Numbered from the stretch's first letter, positions 10,709 through 19,020 are shown. The stretch: DNA of 34,053 nucleotides from Acidobacteriaceae bacterium (GCA_013361705.1 JABFXN010000006.1:1-34053), one strand, 5' to 3'. Notes: a model not told the origin generated them from the letters alone. Numbers and translations are program-made.

Positions 10709-11254
10709 GTGTTGAAGCTCTTCGTTGCCCTTCTCGCCGTCTCCCTCTCCCTGCCTCTCCTTAATGGCTGCCGCAGTAGTGCATCGGCCGCCAGTCTTGG
10801 CATGGGCAGCACCCTCGACCGTCAGCAGATGGAAGAGATCCGTGTTGAGCTCGACCGCGAGATTCCTCCTCCTTCGAAGAACCGCTACCTCACCATCCAG
10901 GATCTTTCTAACTGGGAGAACCCGGCGATCACCGTGCAGGAGAACATGGTCTCGCTTCACGTACTGATGGCGGACGCGAACCCCTCCGAGTACGGTAAGG
11001 GCACGATGATCCGGCCGGTGGCCGCGCGCAAGCAGGAGCTCACCATCCGCGTTGCCGATCTTCCCGCGGCGCTCAATGCCATTCCTCGCGCTGCCTGGCC
11101 TTATGGCCGCGTCATCGCAATCGAGGAGGCACATGACGCCCCACTCGCCGTGCGACCGACCATCCGCCGCAATATGGAAAAGGCCATGCAGACGCTCAAC
11201 GAGCTAGGCATCGTCATCAACGAGTGGAATACACCGAGCAGCTCATCCCGCTGA
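10709..11254 (+). CDS. Small lipoprotein of unknown function
   Basis: A 181-residue protein beginning at GTG 10709 (TTG 10712 is the alternative). The signal sequence (VLKLFVALLAVSLSLPLLNGC) ends in the lipobox LNGC, with Cys21 as the lipidation site. The mature part has no family I recognise; visible stretches are MEEIRVELDREIPPPSKNRY, VSLHVLMADANPSEYGKG and RIRVADLPAALNAIPRAAWPYG-like segments, and a Ser-rich end. It looks like a soluble biopolymer-transport-like (ExbD-type) fold only in its 'LxxLxxxG' ending, which is too weak to call. The reading frame is open far upstream, but that part is antisense to ribH and should not be counted. Divergent from ribH; followed by the VOC gene 5 nt after its stop. 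Confidence 0.75.
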   Translation: MLKLFVALLAVSLSLPLLNGCRSSASAASLGMGSTLDRQQMEEIRVELDREIPPPSKNRYLTIQDLSNWENPAITVQENMVSLHVLMADANPSEYGKGTMIRPVAARKQELTIRVADLPAALNAIPRAAWPYGRVIAIEEAHDAPLAVRPTIRRNMEKAMQTLNELGIVINEWNTPSSSSR

Positions 11255-11259
11255 CAACC

Positions 11260-11667
11260 ATGACCAATCGATCTGCTCCGCCCACTTCGGTGATTCCAGT
11301 CCTTCGCTTTCCAGACATCGTGGCGGTAGCAGCGTGGCTGAAGACGGCATTTGGATTTCGGGAACGTCTGCGTGTCGGTGGCAACCATCGCATCCAGATG
11401 CATGCTTCGGGTGGACATATCATCCTGCATCAGGCGGAAGTTGAGCCAGCGCGGAGCGTCTCGATCATGGTGCGTACTGACCGGATCGATGAACTCTTTG
11501 CAAACGCTATCGCGCATGGAGCGATTGCGTTAAGAGATCCTCAGACCCACATGTATGGCGAACGCCAATGTACATTGCAGGATCCCTTCGGGCAGGTCTG
11601 GGACTTCACTCAGACGATTGAAGATATCGATCCGGCAAGCTGGGGTGGCGAAGCAATCGAGCTCTAG
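11260..11667 (+). CDS. VOC-family protein (glyoxalase/bleomycin-resistance-like)
   Basis: Small vicinal-oxygen-chelate fold protein of 135 residues. It shows the paired beta-alpha-beta modules of the family: VIPVLRFPDIVAVAAWLKTAFGFRER in the first half, VSIMVRTDRIDELFANAIAHGA in the second, then the DPFGQVWDFTQ ending typical of 'DPFGHxW' proteins. Members include antibiotic-binding proteins and small-molecule isomerases or dioxygenases; substrate cannot be read here. ATG 11260 starts 5 nt after the upstream stop; an ATG at 11224 in the same frame would overlap the upstream gene and adds residues unlike the family. It is probably co-transcribed with the lipoprotein gene. Confidence 0.85.
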   Translation: MTNRSAPPTSVIPVLRFPDIVAVAAWLKTAFGFRERLRVGGNHRIQMHASGGHIILHQAEVEPARSVSIMVRTDRIDELFANAIAHGAIALRDPQTHMYGERQCTLQDPFGQVWDFTQTIEDIDPASWGGEAIEL

Positions 11668-11729
11668 GATGTACCTAAGCTTGCACCGCCGGGCATGCAC
11701 CTTGTACCCTCACCCTGAACCCTGTGCCC

Positions 11730-13265
11730 ATGCCTGCGACTATCCATACGACCGCCCTGGCCGTCTTCTGCGCCTTCTTCGTCCTTGTCACGCTCGCTGG
11801 ATTTTGGGCCGCCCGTTGGCGGCGTCCGGACGGCGGCATTCATTCGCTGGAAGAGTGGGGCCTGGCCGGCCGCAGCTTCGGCACATGGATCACCTGGGTC
11901 CTCATCGGTGGCGATCTCTATACCGCGTATACCGTCATCGCCGTTCCTTCGGCGTTGTATGGTGGTGGCGCCATGGCCTTCTTCGCGGTGCCCTACGCCA
12001 TCATCGCTTATCCGTACATGATGATGGTCCTGCCCCGGCTGTGGGCTGTGAGCCATCGCCATGGTTATGTCACCTTCGCTGACTTCGTCCGCGGACGCTT
12101 TGGAAACCGTGCGCTGACCATCGCCATCGGCGTTACCGGAATTCTGGCGCTGATGCCATATATCGCGCTGCAGCTCGTCGGTATGCAGGCGGTGATCGCT
12201 GCTATGGGCGTACATGGCGAGTGGCCATTGGTAGCGGCATTCATTATCCTTGCCGCCTACACTTATTCCTCGGGGCTGCGCGCGCCCGCAATCATCGCCA
12301 TCGTGAAGGACATCATGCTGTACGTGATGGTCTTTACCGCCATCATTGTTCTTCCGCTCAAGCTCGGTGGCTACGGACATATCTTCTCTACGGCTGCGGC
12401 GGCGCTTGCAACCCATAAGCCTGCAGGCTCTCTGCTGTTGAAGCCGCCGCAATACCTGGCTTACTCCTCGCTGGCAATCGGATCGGCCATTGCGCTGATG
12501 CTTTACCCGCACACTGCCACGGGTGTGCTTTCAGCGAAGAGCGCCAACGTCGTACGCCGTAACGCCGCGCTGCTGCCTGCATACAGCTTCCTTCTCGGGC
12601 TGATCGCGCTGCTTGGATATGTCGCACTGACTGCGGGCATTGCACCGAAGACCGCTGCCGGCACGCTGGATAGCAGCGCCGTTGTCCCGACGCTCTTCGT
12701 GTCGATGTTTCCTGGCTGGTTCTCAGGCTTCTGCCTTGCTGCCATCGGCATCGGCGCCCTCGTACCTGCAGCCATCATGTCGATCGCTGCAGCCAATCTC
12801 TTTACCCGTAATCTGCTGGCGGAGGTCATTGGCCGTCATCTGACTCCTGCGCAGGAGTCCAATACGGCCAAGATCGTCTCTCTGGTCATCAAGTTCGGAG
12901 CGCTGATCTTTGTGCTTCTGGCCTCCTCTTCGTATGCGATCGAGATGCAGTTGCTTGGCGGTATCTGGATCGGACAGATCTTCCCTGCCGTGGTGCTCGG
13001 CTGCTTCACCCGCAAGCTGCATCCATGGGCTCTCTTCTCCGGCTGGGGAGCTGGCATGATTACGGGCACGTGGATGGCATGGTCGCTGCAACTCAAGAGC
13101 TCGGCGTATCCGCTACATCTCTTTGGGCAGACGTATACGATCTATGCTGCGATTCCGGCGCTGCTGGTGAATCTTGCGCTTGCCCTGGCTCTCACGCCGC
13201 TCTTCAACGCGTTAGGACTGTGCAAGGGAACGGATCAGACGCGACCGGAAGACTACATCGCGTAA
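11730..13265 (+). CDS. Sodium:solute symporter (SSS family, MctP-like)
   Basis: Polytopic inner-membrane transporter of 511 residues with about 13 hydrophobic segments. The N-terminus carries the SSS signature region (LEEWGLAGRSFGTWITWVLIGGDLYTAYT, followed by PYAIIAYPYMMMVLPRLW and FVRGRFGNRAL), and the middle includes KDIMLYVMVFTAIIV, GSAIALMLYPHTATGVLSAKS and AAIGIGALVPAAIMSIAAANLFTRN. This arrangement most resembles the monocarboxylate/amino-acid type (MctP, YhjB) of the family. Substrate is an inference. ATG 11730 is preferred over GTG 11724. No ribosome binding site is obvious. It ends at the terminator 13289-13319, and the next gene is convergent. Confidence 0.92.
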   Translation: MPATIHTTALAVFCAFFVLVTLAGFWAARWRRPDGGIHSLEEWGLAGRSFGTWITWVLIGGDLYTAYTVIAVPSALYGGGAMAFFAVPYAIIAYPYMMMVLPRLWAVSHRHGYVTFADFVRGRFGNRALTIAIGVTGILALMPYIALQLVGMQAVIAAMGVHGEWPLVAAFIILAAYTYSSGLRAPAIIAIVKDIMLYVMVFTAIIVLPLKLGGYGHIFSTAAAALATHKPAGSLLLKPPQYLAYSSLAIGSAIALMLYPHTATGVLSAKSANVVRRNAALLPAYSFLLGLIALLGYVALTAGIAPKTAAGTLDSSAVVPTLFVSMFPGWFSGFCLAAIGIGALVPAAIMSIAAANLFTRNLLAEVIGRHLTPAQESNTAKIVSLVIKFGALIFVLLASSSYAIEMQLLGGIWIGQIFPAVVLGCFTRKLHPWALFSGWGAGMITGTWMAWSLQLKSSAYPLHLFGQTYTIYAAIPALLVNLALALALTPLFNALGLCKGTDQTRPEDYIA

Positions 13266-13288
13266 TGTTTCTGTCGTAAGAACAAACG

Positions 13289-13319
13289 AAAAGAGATCGA
13301 GCTTCACTCGATCTCTTTT
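13289..13319. terminator. Bidirectional intrinsic terminator
   Basis: Stem AAAAGAGATCGAG (13289-13301) / CTCGATCTCTTTT (13307-13319), loop CTTCA, followed by further T. The A-tract on the other side makes it usable in both directions. It separates the convergent symporter gene (plus) and the 2-hydroxyacid dehydrogenase gene (minus). Confidence 0.93.
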
Positions 13320-13325
13320 TTGTTT

Positions 13326-14306
13326 CTAATACCCGGCTTCGCCAACTACGTTTTCCAGTGGTTCGCCCTTGAGATATCGTTCAATCTGTTTCCCGATAAA
13401 ACCGAAGCCGCGTTCCATGAAGTTCGGCGTTAGACCAGCGATATGCGGTGTAATCAGGCAATTCGGCGCACTCCAGAGAGGATGCCCCTCGGGCAGAGGT
13501 TCCGGATCCGTCACATCCACCGCCGCGCGGATCTTGCCTTCCTCCAGCACTGCAACCAGATCATCAGTGACCACGATCGGTCCGCGGGCGGCGTTGATCA
13601 GGAGCGCCCCCTTCTTCAAACGTTCCAGACGTTCCCGTCCGAACATGCCCTGAGTCTCCGCAGTCAGGGGCAGCAACAGCACGACCACATCCGCCTGCGG
13701 CAGCAGTGCGTCCAGTTCGCCGATAGCGTGCACTTCCACCGGCTCTGTCCGCGCCGAACGTGCGACACGGATCACATTCTTCACACCAAAGACCTTCAAC
13801 TTTTCTTCGGTTGCCGCTCCAATCGATCCGTAGCCGACGATCAATACCGTCCGGCCCCAAAGTTCTTCGCTGAGCACGCGATAGCGTCCGCGGGTGTGGG
13901 TTCCCTCAGAAACGAAGGGATTGCGCAACTTCGAGTCTCCGATCCACCTTCTCTCTTCCTGGCCTTTGACATATACCGGCAGCCACTTCAGTGAGGCCAG
14001 GATGGCCGTCATCACCCACTCGCTGGTCGACACATCATGGATGCCGCGTCCGTCGCACAAGGTCATGCCATCGCGCCGCCAGGGCAGAACCCAATCGACA
14101 CCGGCCATGGGGGATTGCATAACCTTCACCCCCTGCACAAACGGCATCTGGCCCTCCGCTTCGACGCGATTGAAAGGCAGCACCCAGAATTCGACCTTGA
14201 TCGCCTCCCGCAGGTCCTTCGGCAGCCTAACCAGCTCAATACCATTCTTCGGAAAAAACTCCAGTAACTCCTCCGGAAGATCCGCCTGCACCCCGACACG
14301 CACCAT
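13326..14306 (-). CDS. D-isomer-specific 2-hydroxyacid dehydrogenase
   Basis: NAD(P)-dependent oxidoreductase of 326 residues. The Rossmann motif VGYGSIG is at about 157-163, the catalytic Arg is in NAARGPIV (about Arg241), the Glu in DPEPLP (about Glu269) and the His in ITPHIAG (about His288). The N-terminal substrate domain is intact. Members reduce or oxidise glyoxylate, hydroxypyruvate, phosphoglycerate or similar; this one cannot be narrowed down. ATG 14306 is chosen because a GAGAGGGA ribosome binding site lies 5-12 nt upstream; a longer frame to 14333 exists. Convergent with the symporter, divergent from rpsT. The neighbouring monocarboxylate-type transporter makes a hydroxyacid substrate plausible, but this is inference. 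Confidence 0.94.
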   Translation of the reverse strand: MVRVGVQADLPEELLEFFPKNGIELVRLPKDLREAIKVEFWVLPFNRVEAEGQMPFVQGVKVMQSPMAGVDWVLPWRRDGMTLCDGRGIHDVSTSEWVMTAILASLKWLPVYVKGQEERRWIGDSKLRNPFVSEGTHTRGRYRVLSEELWGRTVLIVGYGSIGAATEEKLKVFGVKNVIRVARSARTEPVEVHAIGELDALLPQADVVVLLLPLTAETQGMFGRERLERLKKGALLINAARGPIVVTDDLVAVLEEGKIRAAVDVTDPEPLPEGHPLWSAPNCLITPHIAGLTPNFMERGFGFIGKQIERYLKGEPLENVVGEAGY

Positions 14307-14341
14307 TTGCGATTCCCTCTCTCTACGAATCACCCTAGTCC

Positions 14342-14370
14342 TTGCACCTTATATCAAATTCCCGTATTCT
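14342..14370 (+). promoter_or_regulatory. Sigma-70 promoter for rpsT
   Basis: TTGCAC (14342-14347), 17-nt spacer, TATTCT (14365-14370). Predicted start near 14377, giving a leader of about 78 nt before the rpsT ATG at 14455. Both boxes match consensus at four or five of six positions and the spacing is ideal. Confidence 0.75.
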
Positions 14371-14454
14371 TAAGCCTCGTAGGGAATGTGGCGCGTGAGT
14401 AGCCGCAGCCTCTCCCAAATCCCCGACAATCGGGTTGAAAGAAAAGGTTTATCG

Positions 14455-14784
14455 ATGGCGAATCACGTCTCCTCTCTCAAGCGCGCACGTCAGACGGAGC
14501 GCAAGACTGCGGTCAACCGCGCTAACAAATCCAAGCTGCGCGGTTCGCTCCGCGAGCTTCGCGAGTCCCTCGCCGCTGGCGACGCGACTGCATCAGCTGA
14601 GCAGTTCAAGGCCACCGTTTCGGTGCTCGACAAGTCCGTCCAGAAGGGCGTGCTGCACAAGAACACGGCTTCCCGTTACAAGAGCCGTCTGGCTGCCCGC
14701 CTGAAGACTGCGGCCACCACGACTCCCGTCGCTGCTACCGCCACCAAGGCCAAGCCGGCGAAGAAGGCTGCCAAGAAGGCCTAA
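14455..14784 (+). CDS. rpsT: 30S ribosomal protein S20
   Basis: Helical 16S rRNA binding protein of the small subunit. The true start is ATG 14455, giving [26 protein letters not shown], which is the family N-terminus; an AAAGG ribosome binding site sits 8 nt upstream. At 109 residues it is longer than the usual 85-90, because of an Ala/Lys/Thr-rich tail (about 83-109, ending [12 protein letters not shown]). The core ends in [16 protein letters not shown], as in other S20 proteins. Monocistronic: promoter at 14342-14370, terminator at 14804-14827. The extended basic tail is common in high-GC relatives and may bind RNA. Confidence 0.96.
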   Translation: MANHVSSLKRARQTERKTAVNRANKSKLRGSLRELRESLAAGDATASAEQFKATVSVLDKSVQKGVLHKNTASRYKSRLAARLKTAATTTPVAATATKAKPAKKAAKKA

Positions 14785-14803
14785 GCTGTTTCGATCTCTC
14801 TGC

Positions 14804-14829
14804 AAGCCCGCTCTTTGGAGCGGGCTTTT
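14804..14829 (+). terminator. Rho-independent terminator of rpsT
   Basis: Stem AAGCCCGCTC (14804-14813) / GAGCGGGCTT (14818-14827), loop TTTG, followed by TT. It lies 19 nt after the rpsT stop and directly before the 115-bp repeat copy at 14839. Confidence 0.9.
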
Positions 14830-14838
14830 GCGTTTCCC

Positions 14839-14953
14839 TAGAGCATTTTTCCTGCAGGTGTAGTGCAGGGCTCGTGCATCAATGGGCGTTTTCCGCAATG
14901 AAAACGCCGCTGCACGCTCCCCCGGGATACCCAGCAACAGGGAAAATGCTCTA
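14839..14953 (+). repeat. 115-bp inverted-repeat element, copy A (MITE-like)
   Basis: Starts TAGAGCATTTTTCCTG and ends CAGGGAAAATGCTCTA, which are inverted repeats matching at 15 of 16 positions. The centre has a perfect 9-bp stem GGCGTTTTC (14885-14893) / GAAAACGCC (14900-14908). Both ends carry TA, as expected if TA is the target duplicated by IS630/Tc1-type transposases. It aligns along its length with the reverse complement of copy B (16274-16389). Its right end supplies the TAG stop of the neighbouring minus-strand gene. No coding capacity. Confidence 0.85.
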
Positions 14954-16330
14954 TCTATCTTCATCGCCCCCGGTAAGGTGGATTCTCGTCTCTCCCGGGC
15001 GGGGTGCCGCAGACAGGGCATGCTGGAGCTCCTTCTTCTCCTGTGCCGTCGGCTGAGGCAGGTTGAAGATCTCAATCGTTCGTCCCTCTGCGACAGCCAG
15101 GTGCGAGCCATCGGGTGACAGGTCAAAGTTCAGGCCCGCTTGCTGCGGAGGAACGGCGAGAATCTTCGCCAGCGGACGTCCGCTGCTGGTCTGGTAGACC
15201 TGAATCTCCTGCCCCTGCACCGTCTCAGGCGTGTTGGAGCTGGGACCGCTTCCCATGATGCTCAGAAGGCGGCTATAGGCAAAACGTCCCGCCTGAGCGG
15301 CGGTTTTCATGGACGGCGAATTGGATTCCCCCGCCAGCACCATCAACCATAGAGCCTTTCCTTCGAGATCAAACGCCCCGATCTCGGAGTGCGCCACATC
15401 GCCGCGACAACCTAGCCCAATAAACTCGAAGCTGCTCACAAACGCTGCCAAAGGAGGGCAACTGGTCTCCAGCCCCGCGAGGTCCACTGCCTGCCCGCCA
15501 CCATACGGCTTCCACTCAAATCCCCAGTGCTGGCTGTCCTCCCGCACCAGATCCAACAGTCCGGCAGAAAGCATGGGAACCGCAGCGGCGCCGGCAAAGT
15601 CCGCGTCTCCTCGAACCTGATAGACGATCGATCCATCCCTCTCTACCTGCTCCACAAAAATGGCCTTCGTCTTCAGCCGCTGTTTCAACTTGCCTGGATC
15701 CCCTTTCAGAGAATCAGGCTGTTCCTGCATCTCAATCTGCAGGAAGGTCCCATCCGGACTGACACCAATCCCTTTGAATGCCCCTTCTGCAATCAGGAGC
15801 TCTTTGTCTACGAACGGCTTGTCCGCCTTCAGCGCTTCAAGAGGAGAGAAAGTGGAAAGCCGTCCGCGAATTCGCAGCAGAAACTGTCCTCTGCCCAACC
15901 GCCAGAGATAGCGCCATCCATCGTGCAGACGCCACTTCGTCTCACCGACAACCGTCCCCGAGGGAAGCTCGATGAGCTGTGCCTTCACCATCCGATCTTC
16001 ATCGGTCTCCGGGTCGTCGACGATACGCGGCAGCAGCTCCTTGACCGGGGAGGTCACCAGCAGGTGGCTCTCATCGACGAAGTCGATGGTCTGGTACACG
16101 GTGCGATCCAGAAGGAATCTGGGTTGCGGCAGTATCAATCCCAGATCGATGCGAAGATCAGCCTTTTGCGTCTTTGGGACCGGAGGCTGGTTGGGCGATG
16201 TTTTCTGCTGTCTTGGCGGTTGCAATGGAATCTGAGCCTGCGCAAACAGAACCGTATGCATACAGAGCACGGCTAGAGCATTTTTCCTGTTGATGGGTAC
16301 CCCGGAAGAGGCGCGCGGCGGCGTTTTCAT
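14951..16330 (-). CDS. Exported propeller-like protein bracketed by two repeat copies
   Basis: I do not recognise a named family. From ATG 16330 it has 459 residues: a basic n-region (MKTPPRASS...INRKN), hydrophobic ALAVLCMHTVLF and an AQAQ cleavage region, so it is probably exported. GTG 16270 or ATG 16261 are later possible starts. The mature protein opens with a Pro/Gln-rich stretch, then strand-rich sequence with SPDG motifs (GIGVSPDGTFLQIE, NFDLSPDGSHLAVAEG), suggesting a WD40/TolB-like propeller. Oddity: the N-terminal codons up to about residue 19 lie inside repeat copy B and the TAG stop is formed by the end of copy A, so the gene is fused to inverted repeat copies at both ends. No good ribosome binding site is seen for any start. 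Confidence 0.75.
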   Translation of the reverse strand: MKTPPRASSGVPINRKNALAVLCMHTVLFAQAQIPLQPPRQQKTSPNQPPVPKTQKADLRIDLGLILPQPRFLLDRTVYQTIDFVDESHLLVTSPVKELLPRIVDDPETDEDRMVKAQLIELPSGTVVGETKWRLHDGWRYLWRLGRGQFLLRIRGRLSTFSPLEALKADKPFVDKELLIAEGAFKGIGVSPDGTFLQIEMQEQPDSLKGDPGKLKQRLKTKAIFVEQVERDGSIVYQVRGDADFAGAAAVPMLSAGLLDLVREDSQHWGFEWKPYGGGQAVDLAGLETSCPPLAAFVSSFEFIGLGCRGDVAHSEIGAFDLEGKALWLMVLAGESNSPSMKTAAQAGRFAYSRLLSIMGSGPSSNTPETVQGQEIQVYQTSSGRPLAKILAVPPQQAGLNFDLSPDGSHLAVAEGRTIEIFNLPQPTAQEKKELQHALSAAPRPGETRIHLTGGDEDR

Positions 16331-16389
16331 TGCGGAAAACGCCAATAGATGCCGAATCCCTACACCACACCTACGGGAAAAATGTTCTA
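16274..16389 (-). repeat. 115-bp inverted-repeat element, copy B
   Basis: Starts TAGAGCATTTTTCCTG, identical to copy A, and ends CGGGAAAAATGTTCTA, 14 of 16 to the inverted start. The central stem GGCGTTTTC (16320-16328) / GAAAACGCC (16335-16343) is perfect. TA at both outer ends. It is in the opposite orientation to copy A, so the two form a large inverted pair around the gene at 14951-16330. Confidence 0.85.
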
Positions 16390-16498
16390 TTCCCGAGATC
16401 GCATTGGCCCATCGTATCTGCATCGTTGCGTGTGACTCCCACTCTTTCATAACGACGCTCTCACCCGCCACTCCCCTCAGGTGTGCGACATTGAAGAG

Positions 16499-17419
16499 AT
16501 GGCCCGTTCACACAGCCGAGCATCAGGATTTCTGGCCTGCGCCGCCGCGGGCACCTTCTGGGGCATGGGTTTTTACTTTGGCAAGATCGCCCTGGCCGAG
16601 ATGGCCGTAGGGCACATGGTCTTCTATCGCTTCCTGTTCGCCACCCTGGCCATGATTCCCGTCGTGCTGACACGGCGGCCAGGGCTCTCGCGCTCCGGAT
16701 GGGGGACGCTGCTACTGGGCACTTTCCTCGGAATTCCGCTGCAATTCCTCCTGCAGTTCAAGGGACTCTCACTTACGACCGTTTCCCATGCCGCCCTGAT
16801 GGTGGGCACGATGCCAGTCATTCTGGCCGTTGGGGCTACTCTCTTTGCGCACGAGCGCCTTGACTGGGTCGGTTGGTCTTCTTTAGCCGTCTCCACTACC
16901 GGTGCGGCACTGATCGCCACGGGAGGACGCCACAGCCATGCCGTAGGCGATCCTACGCTTGCCGGAGACCTCCTGGTGGTTCTTTCCCTGCTGATCGCTC
17001 TCTTCTGGGTTCTCTGTAACAAACGACTCATGGGGAGCCATTCCGCACTGGTGGTCACCGCCTACGGCCTCGTGAGCGGCATGCTGATGCTCTGCCTGAT
17101 TGTGCCCGCGATCTATGGCATGCCTCCGGTGCATGGCATCTCCCTGAAAGCCTGGCTCGCTCTCGCCGCCAGCGGCCTTTTGTGCACGGCTGCCTCCACC
17201 TTCCTGTGGAACTACGGTATTGCCCATATTCCCGCATCTCAGGCCGGCGTCTTTCTCAACATGGAGCCGCTCATGGGATCTATCCTCGGCGTTACTCTTT
17301 TGAGAGAGACGCTAGGACCTACCGGCATCACAGGCGGCGTGCTGATCCTCATGGCCGCTATCACCCTTACCACCAAGTCCAGAGCTCGCGTCAAAGAGCC
17401 GGACTGTATCCCTACTTAG
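16499..17419 (+). CDS. EamA/DMT-superfamily permease
   Basis: Inner-membrane transporter of 306 residues with about ten hydrophobic segments in two EamA repeats: the first begins FLACAAAGTFWGMGFYFGKIAL and the second LVVLSLLIALFWVLCNKRLMG. The second half ends NMEPLMGSILGVTLLRETLGPTGITGGVLILMAAI, the conserved 'EPL...E...G..LI' signature of drug/metabolite exporters. Substrate unknown. ATG 16499 is chosen; GTG 16481 would add six residues, and neither start has a strong ribosome binding site. The next gene starts 17 nt after the stop, so the permease may be co-transcribed with the HAD hydrolases. Confidence 0.9.
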   Translation: MARSHSRASGFLACAAAGTFWGMGFYFGKIALAEMAVGHMVFYRFLFATLAMIPVVLTRRPGLSRSGWGTLLLGTFLGIPLQFLLQFKGLSLTTVSHAALMVGTMPVILAVGATLFAHERLDWVGWSSLAVSTTGAALIATGGRHSHAVGDPTLAGDLLVVLSLLIALFWVLCNKRLMGSHSALVVTAYGLVSGMLMLCLIVPAIYGMPPVHGISLKAWLALAASGLLCTAASTFLWNYGIAHIPASQAGVFLNMEPLMGSILGVTLLRETLGPTGITGGVLILMAAITLTTKSRARVKEPDCIPT

Positions 17420-17435
17420 TACCTAGAGAGTTCGC

Positions 17436-18359
17436 TTGCAGCAATCACCACGCCTCATCGCCATCGATATTGACGGCACCCTGCTTCCGCCGGAGGGCAA
17501 AGTCACGCAACGCGCCATCGATGCATTGCTGCGTACCCAGGAAGCCGGCATTCACATCGCCATTGCCACAGGCCGGCGGCACTGCTATGCGTTGCGCGTA
17601 CTGCGAGAGATTGGCCTGGCGCCACACAATACGCTTATCTCTTCCAACGGAGCGGTACTGCGCAACTTCAACCACGAGTTGCTGCACCGGTCGACACTCT
17701 CGCGCGATACGTCACTCTGGCTCGCACAGCATCTCGCTGATTTCCGCAACACGCTGGTTCTCACCTTCGACCTTGTCGGACCCGATGGCGAAGATGCCCG
17801 CGGAGCCCTCGTGGTTGAGCATCTCGACCATCTGCATCAATCCATCAGCCGCTGGATGATCGCCAACGAGCCTTATATCTCCCATGTCAACCCGATCGAA
17901 GATGCCCTTACCGGCGATTCGCCAATCCAGGCGATGCTCTGCGGCACCATCGATCACATGCAGCAGGCCGAAGCTCACCTGCTCGCGCATGAGCATGTTT
18001 ACTCCGCCAATCACGATGCCCACGAACGGCTGCACACAGCTCGCGTCGCCATCCACCGCACGGAGTATCCGGAGCGCGATCTCTGCATCGTCGACATTCT
18101 TCCTGCCGGATGCTCCAAAGGCATTGCCCTGGAGCGGCTCGCCCGCAGCCTGAATCTTCCAATGGGGCAGACACTCGCTGTCGGCGATAACTGGAACGAT
18201 CTTTCGATGCTGCAGACCGCGGGGAGCGCGGCTCTAATGTCCAACGCTCCACCGGATCTGCTCGCTCTTGCTCGCCGGCACAAATGGCGTGTTCTGCCAC
18301 CTCATACTGAGGATGGCGTCGCGCAGCTTCTGGAAGGTTTGCTCGGTACGGCAAAATAA
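17436..18359 (+). CDS. Cof-type HAD-superfamily phosphatase
   Basis: Phosphohydrolase acting on small phosphorylated metabolites, cytoplasmic, 307 residues. HAD motif I is DIDGTLL with the nucleophile Asp11 and acid/base Asp13; motif II is in the ISSNGA region; motif IV is GDNWNDLSML near residue 250-267, where the acidic residues bind magnesium. A C2-type cap domain lies between, as in the Cof/YidA/YkrA group. The start is TTG 17436, chosen because AGAGAG lies about 5 nt upstream. It is followed after 3 nt by another, unrelated-type HAD phosphatase. Substrate cannot be predicted. Confidence 0.92.
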   Translation: MQQSPRLIAIDIDGTLLPPEGKVTQRAIDALLRTQEAGIHIAIATGRRHCYALRVLREIGLAPHNTLISSNGAVLRNFNHELLHRSTLSRDTSLWLAQHLADFRNTLVLTFDLVGPDGEDARGALVVEHLDHLHQSISRWMIANEPYISHVNPIEDALTGDSPIQAMLCGTIDHMQQAEAHLLAHEHVYSANHDAHERLHTARVAIHRTEYPERDLCIVDILPAGCSKGIALERLARSLNLPMGQTLAVGDNWNDLSMLQTAGSAALMSNAPPDLLALARRHKWRVLPPHTEDGVAQLLEGLLGTAK

Positions 18360-18362
18360 AGT

Positions 18363-18971
18363 ATGGACACGAATTCTCTCGCTCTCCCAGCCGGAAACTT
18401 CAAAGCCTACCTCTTCGATATGGACGGCACCATCGCCGATACCATGCCGCTGCATTTCGTCTCCTGGACGCAGGCCGTGGAAGAGGCCGGCGGCACCTTT
18501 CCGGAAGACCTTTTTTATGCGTGGGGCGGCGTTCCCCTCATCGGGGTGGTGGAGAATCTGAATCGGCATTTCGGCTATAAGCTCGATCCAGCCGCGGTTG
18601 CCCATCGCAAGGAGGACCTGTATCTCAGCATGCTGGACCAGGTCACACCTGTAGCCTCGGTGCTCGAACATGTCCATGCGCAGTACGGCAAAATCCCCTT
18701 CGCCATCGTCTCCGGATCTCCGCGCGATTCCATTCGCCGGACGCTCACTGCGCTTAATCTGCTGAGCTACTTCCCTGTCATCGTCGGCGCTGAAGACTAC
18801 AAGCAGGGGAAACCCAATCCCGAACCCTTCCTGACGGCCGCCGCGCGGCTAAACGTCGAGCCGGTAGATTGTCTCGTGTTCGAGGATGCCGATGCCGGTA
18901 TCCGGGCCGCCGAGGCCGCCGGAATGCAATGGATCCACGTCCCTACCTACCGCCCCACCCTGCAATCCTGA
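18363..18971 (+). CDS. HAD-superfamily phosphatase/phosphoglucomutase-like (YqaB type)
   Basis: A 202-residue HAD protein with motif I FDMDGTIADT (Asp19 and Asp21), a helical C1-type cap (residues about 30-90), motif II IVSGSP, a Lys in KQGKPNPEPF and motif IV VFEDADAGIRAAEAAGM. The pattern fits the beta-phosphoglucomutase/YqaB fructose-1-phosphatase branch. It starts 3 nt after the preceding HAD gene, so both are in one transcript. It is not a duplicate: cap type and motifs differ. Its end touches the first TetR-type half-operator. Confidence 0.92.
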   Translation: MDTNSLALPAGNFKAYLFDMDGTIADTMPLHFVSWTQAVEEAGGTFPEDLFYAWGGVPLIGVVENLNRHFGYKLDPAAVAHRKEDLYLSMLDQVTPVASVLEHVHAQYGKIPFAIVSGSPRDSIRRTLTALNLLSYFPVIVGAEDYKQGKPNPEPFLTAAARLNVEPVDCLVFEDADAGIRAAEAAGMQWIHVPTYRPTLQS

Positions 18972-18980
18972 ACTTGTTCA
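18969..18980. promoter_or_regulatory. TetR-type operator site O1
   Basis: TGAAC-TT-GTTCA, an inverted repeat with the same half-sites as the site at 19023-19034. It overlaps the stop codon of the upstream phosphatase gene. Centre-to-centre distance between the two sites is 54 bp. Confidence 0.6.
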
Positions 18981-19020
18981 AAATTTTGCAACTCTAGCAT
19001 TCCCCGGCTGCATCTACTAA

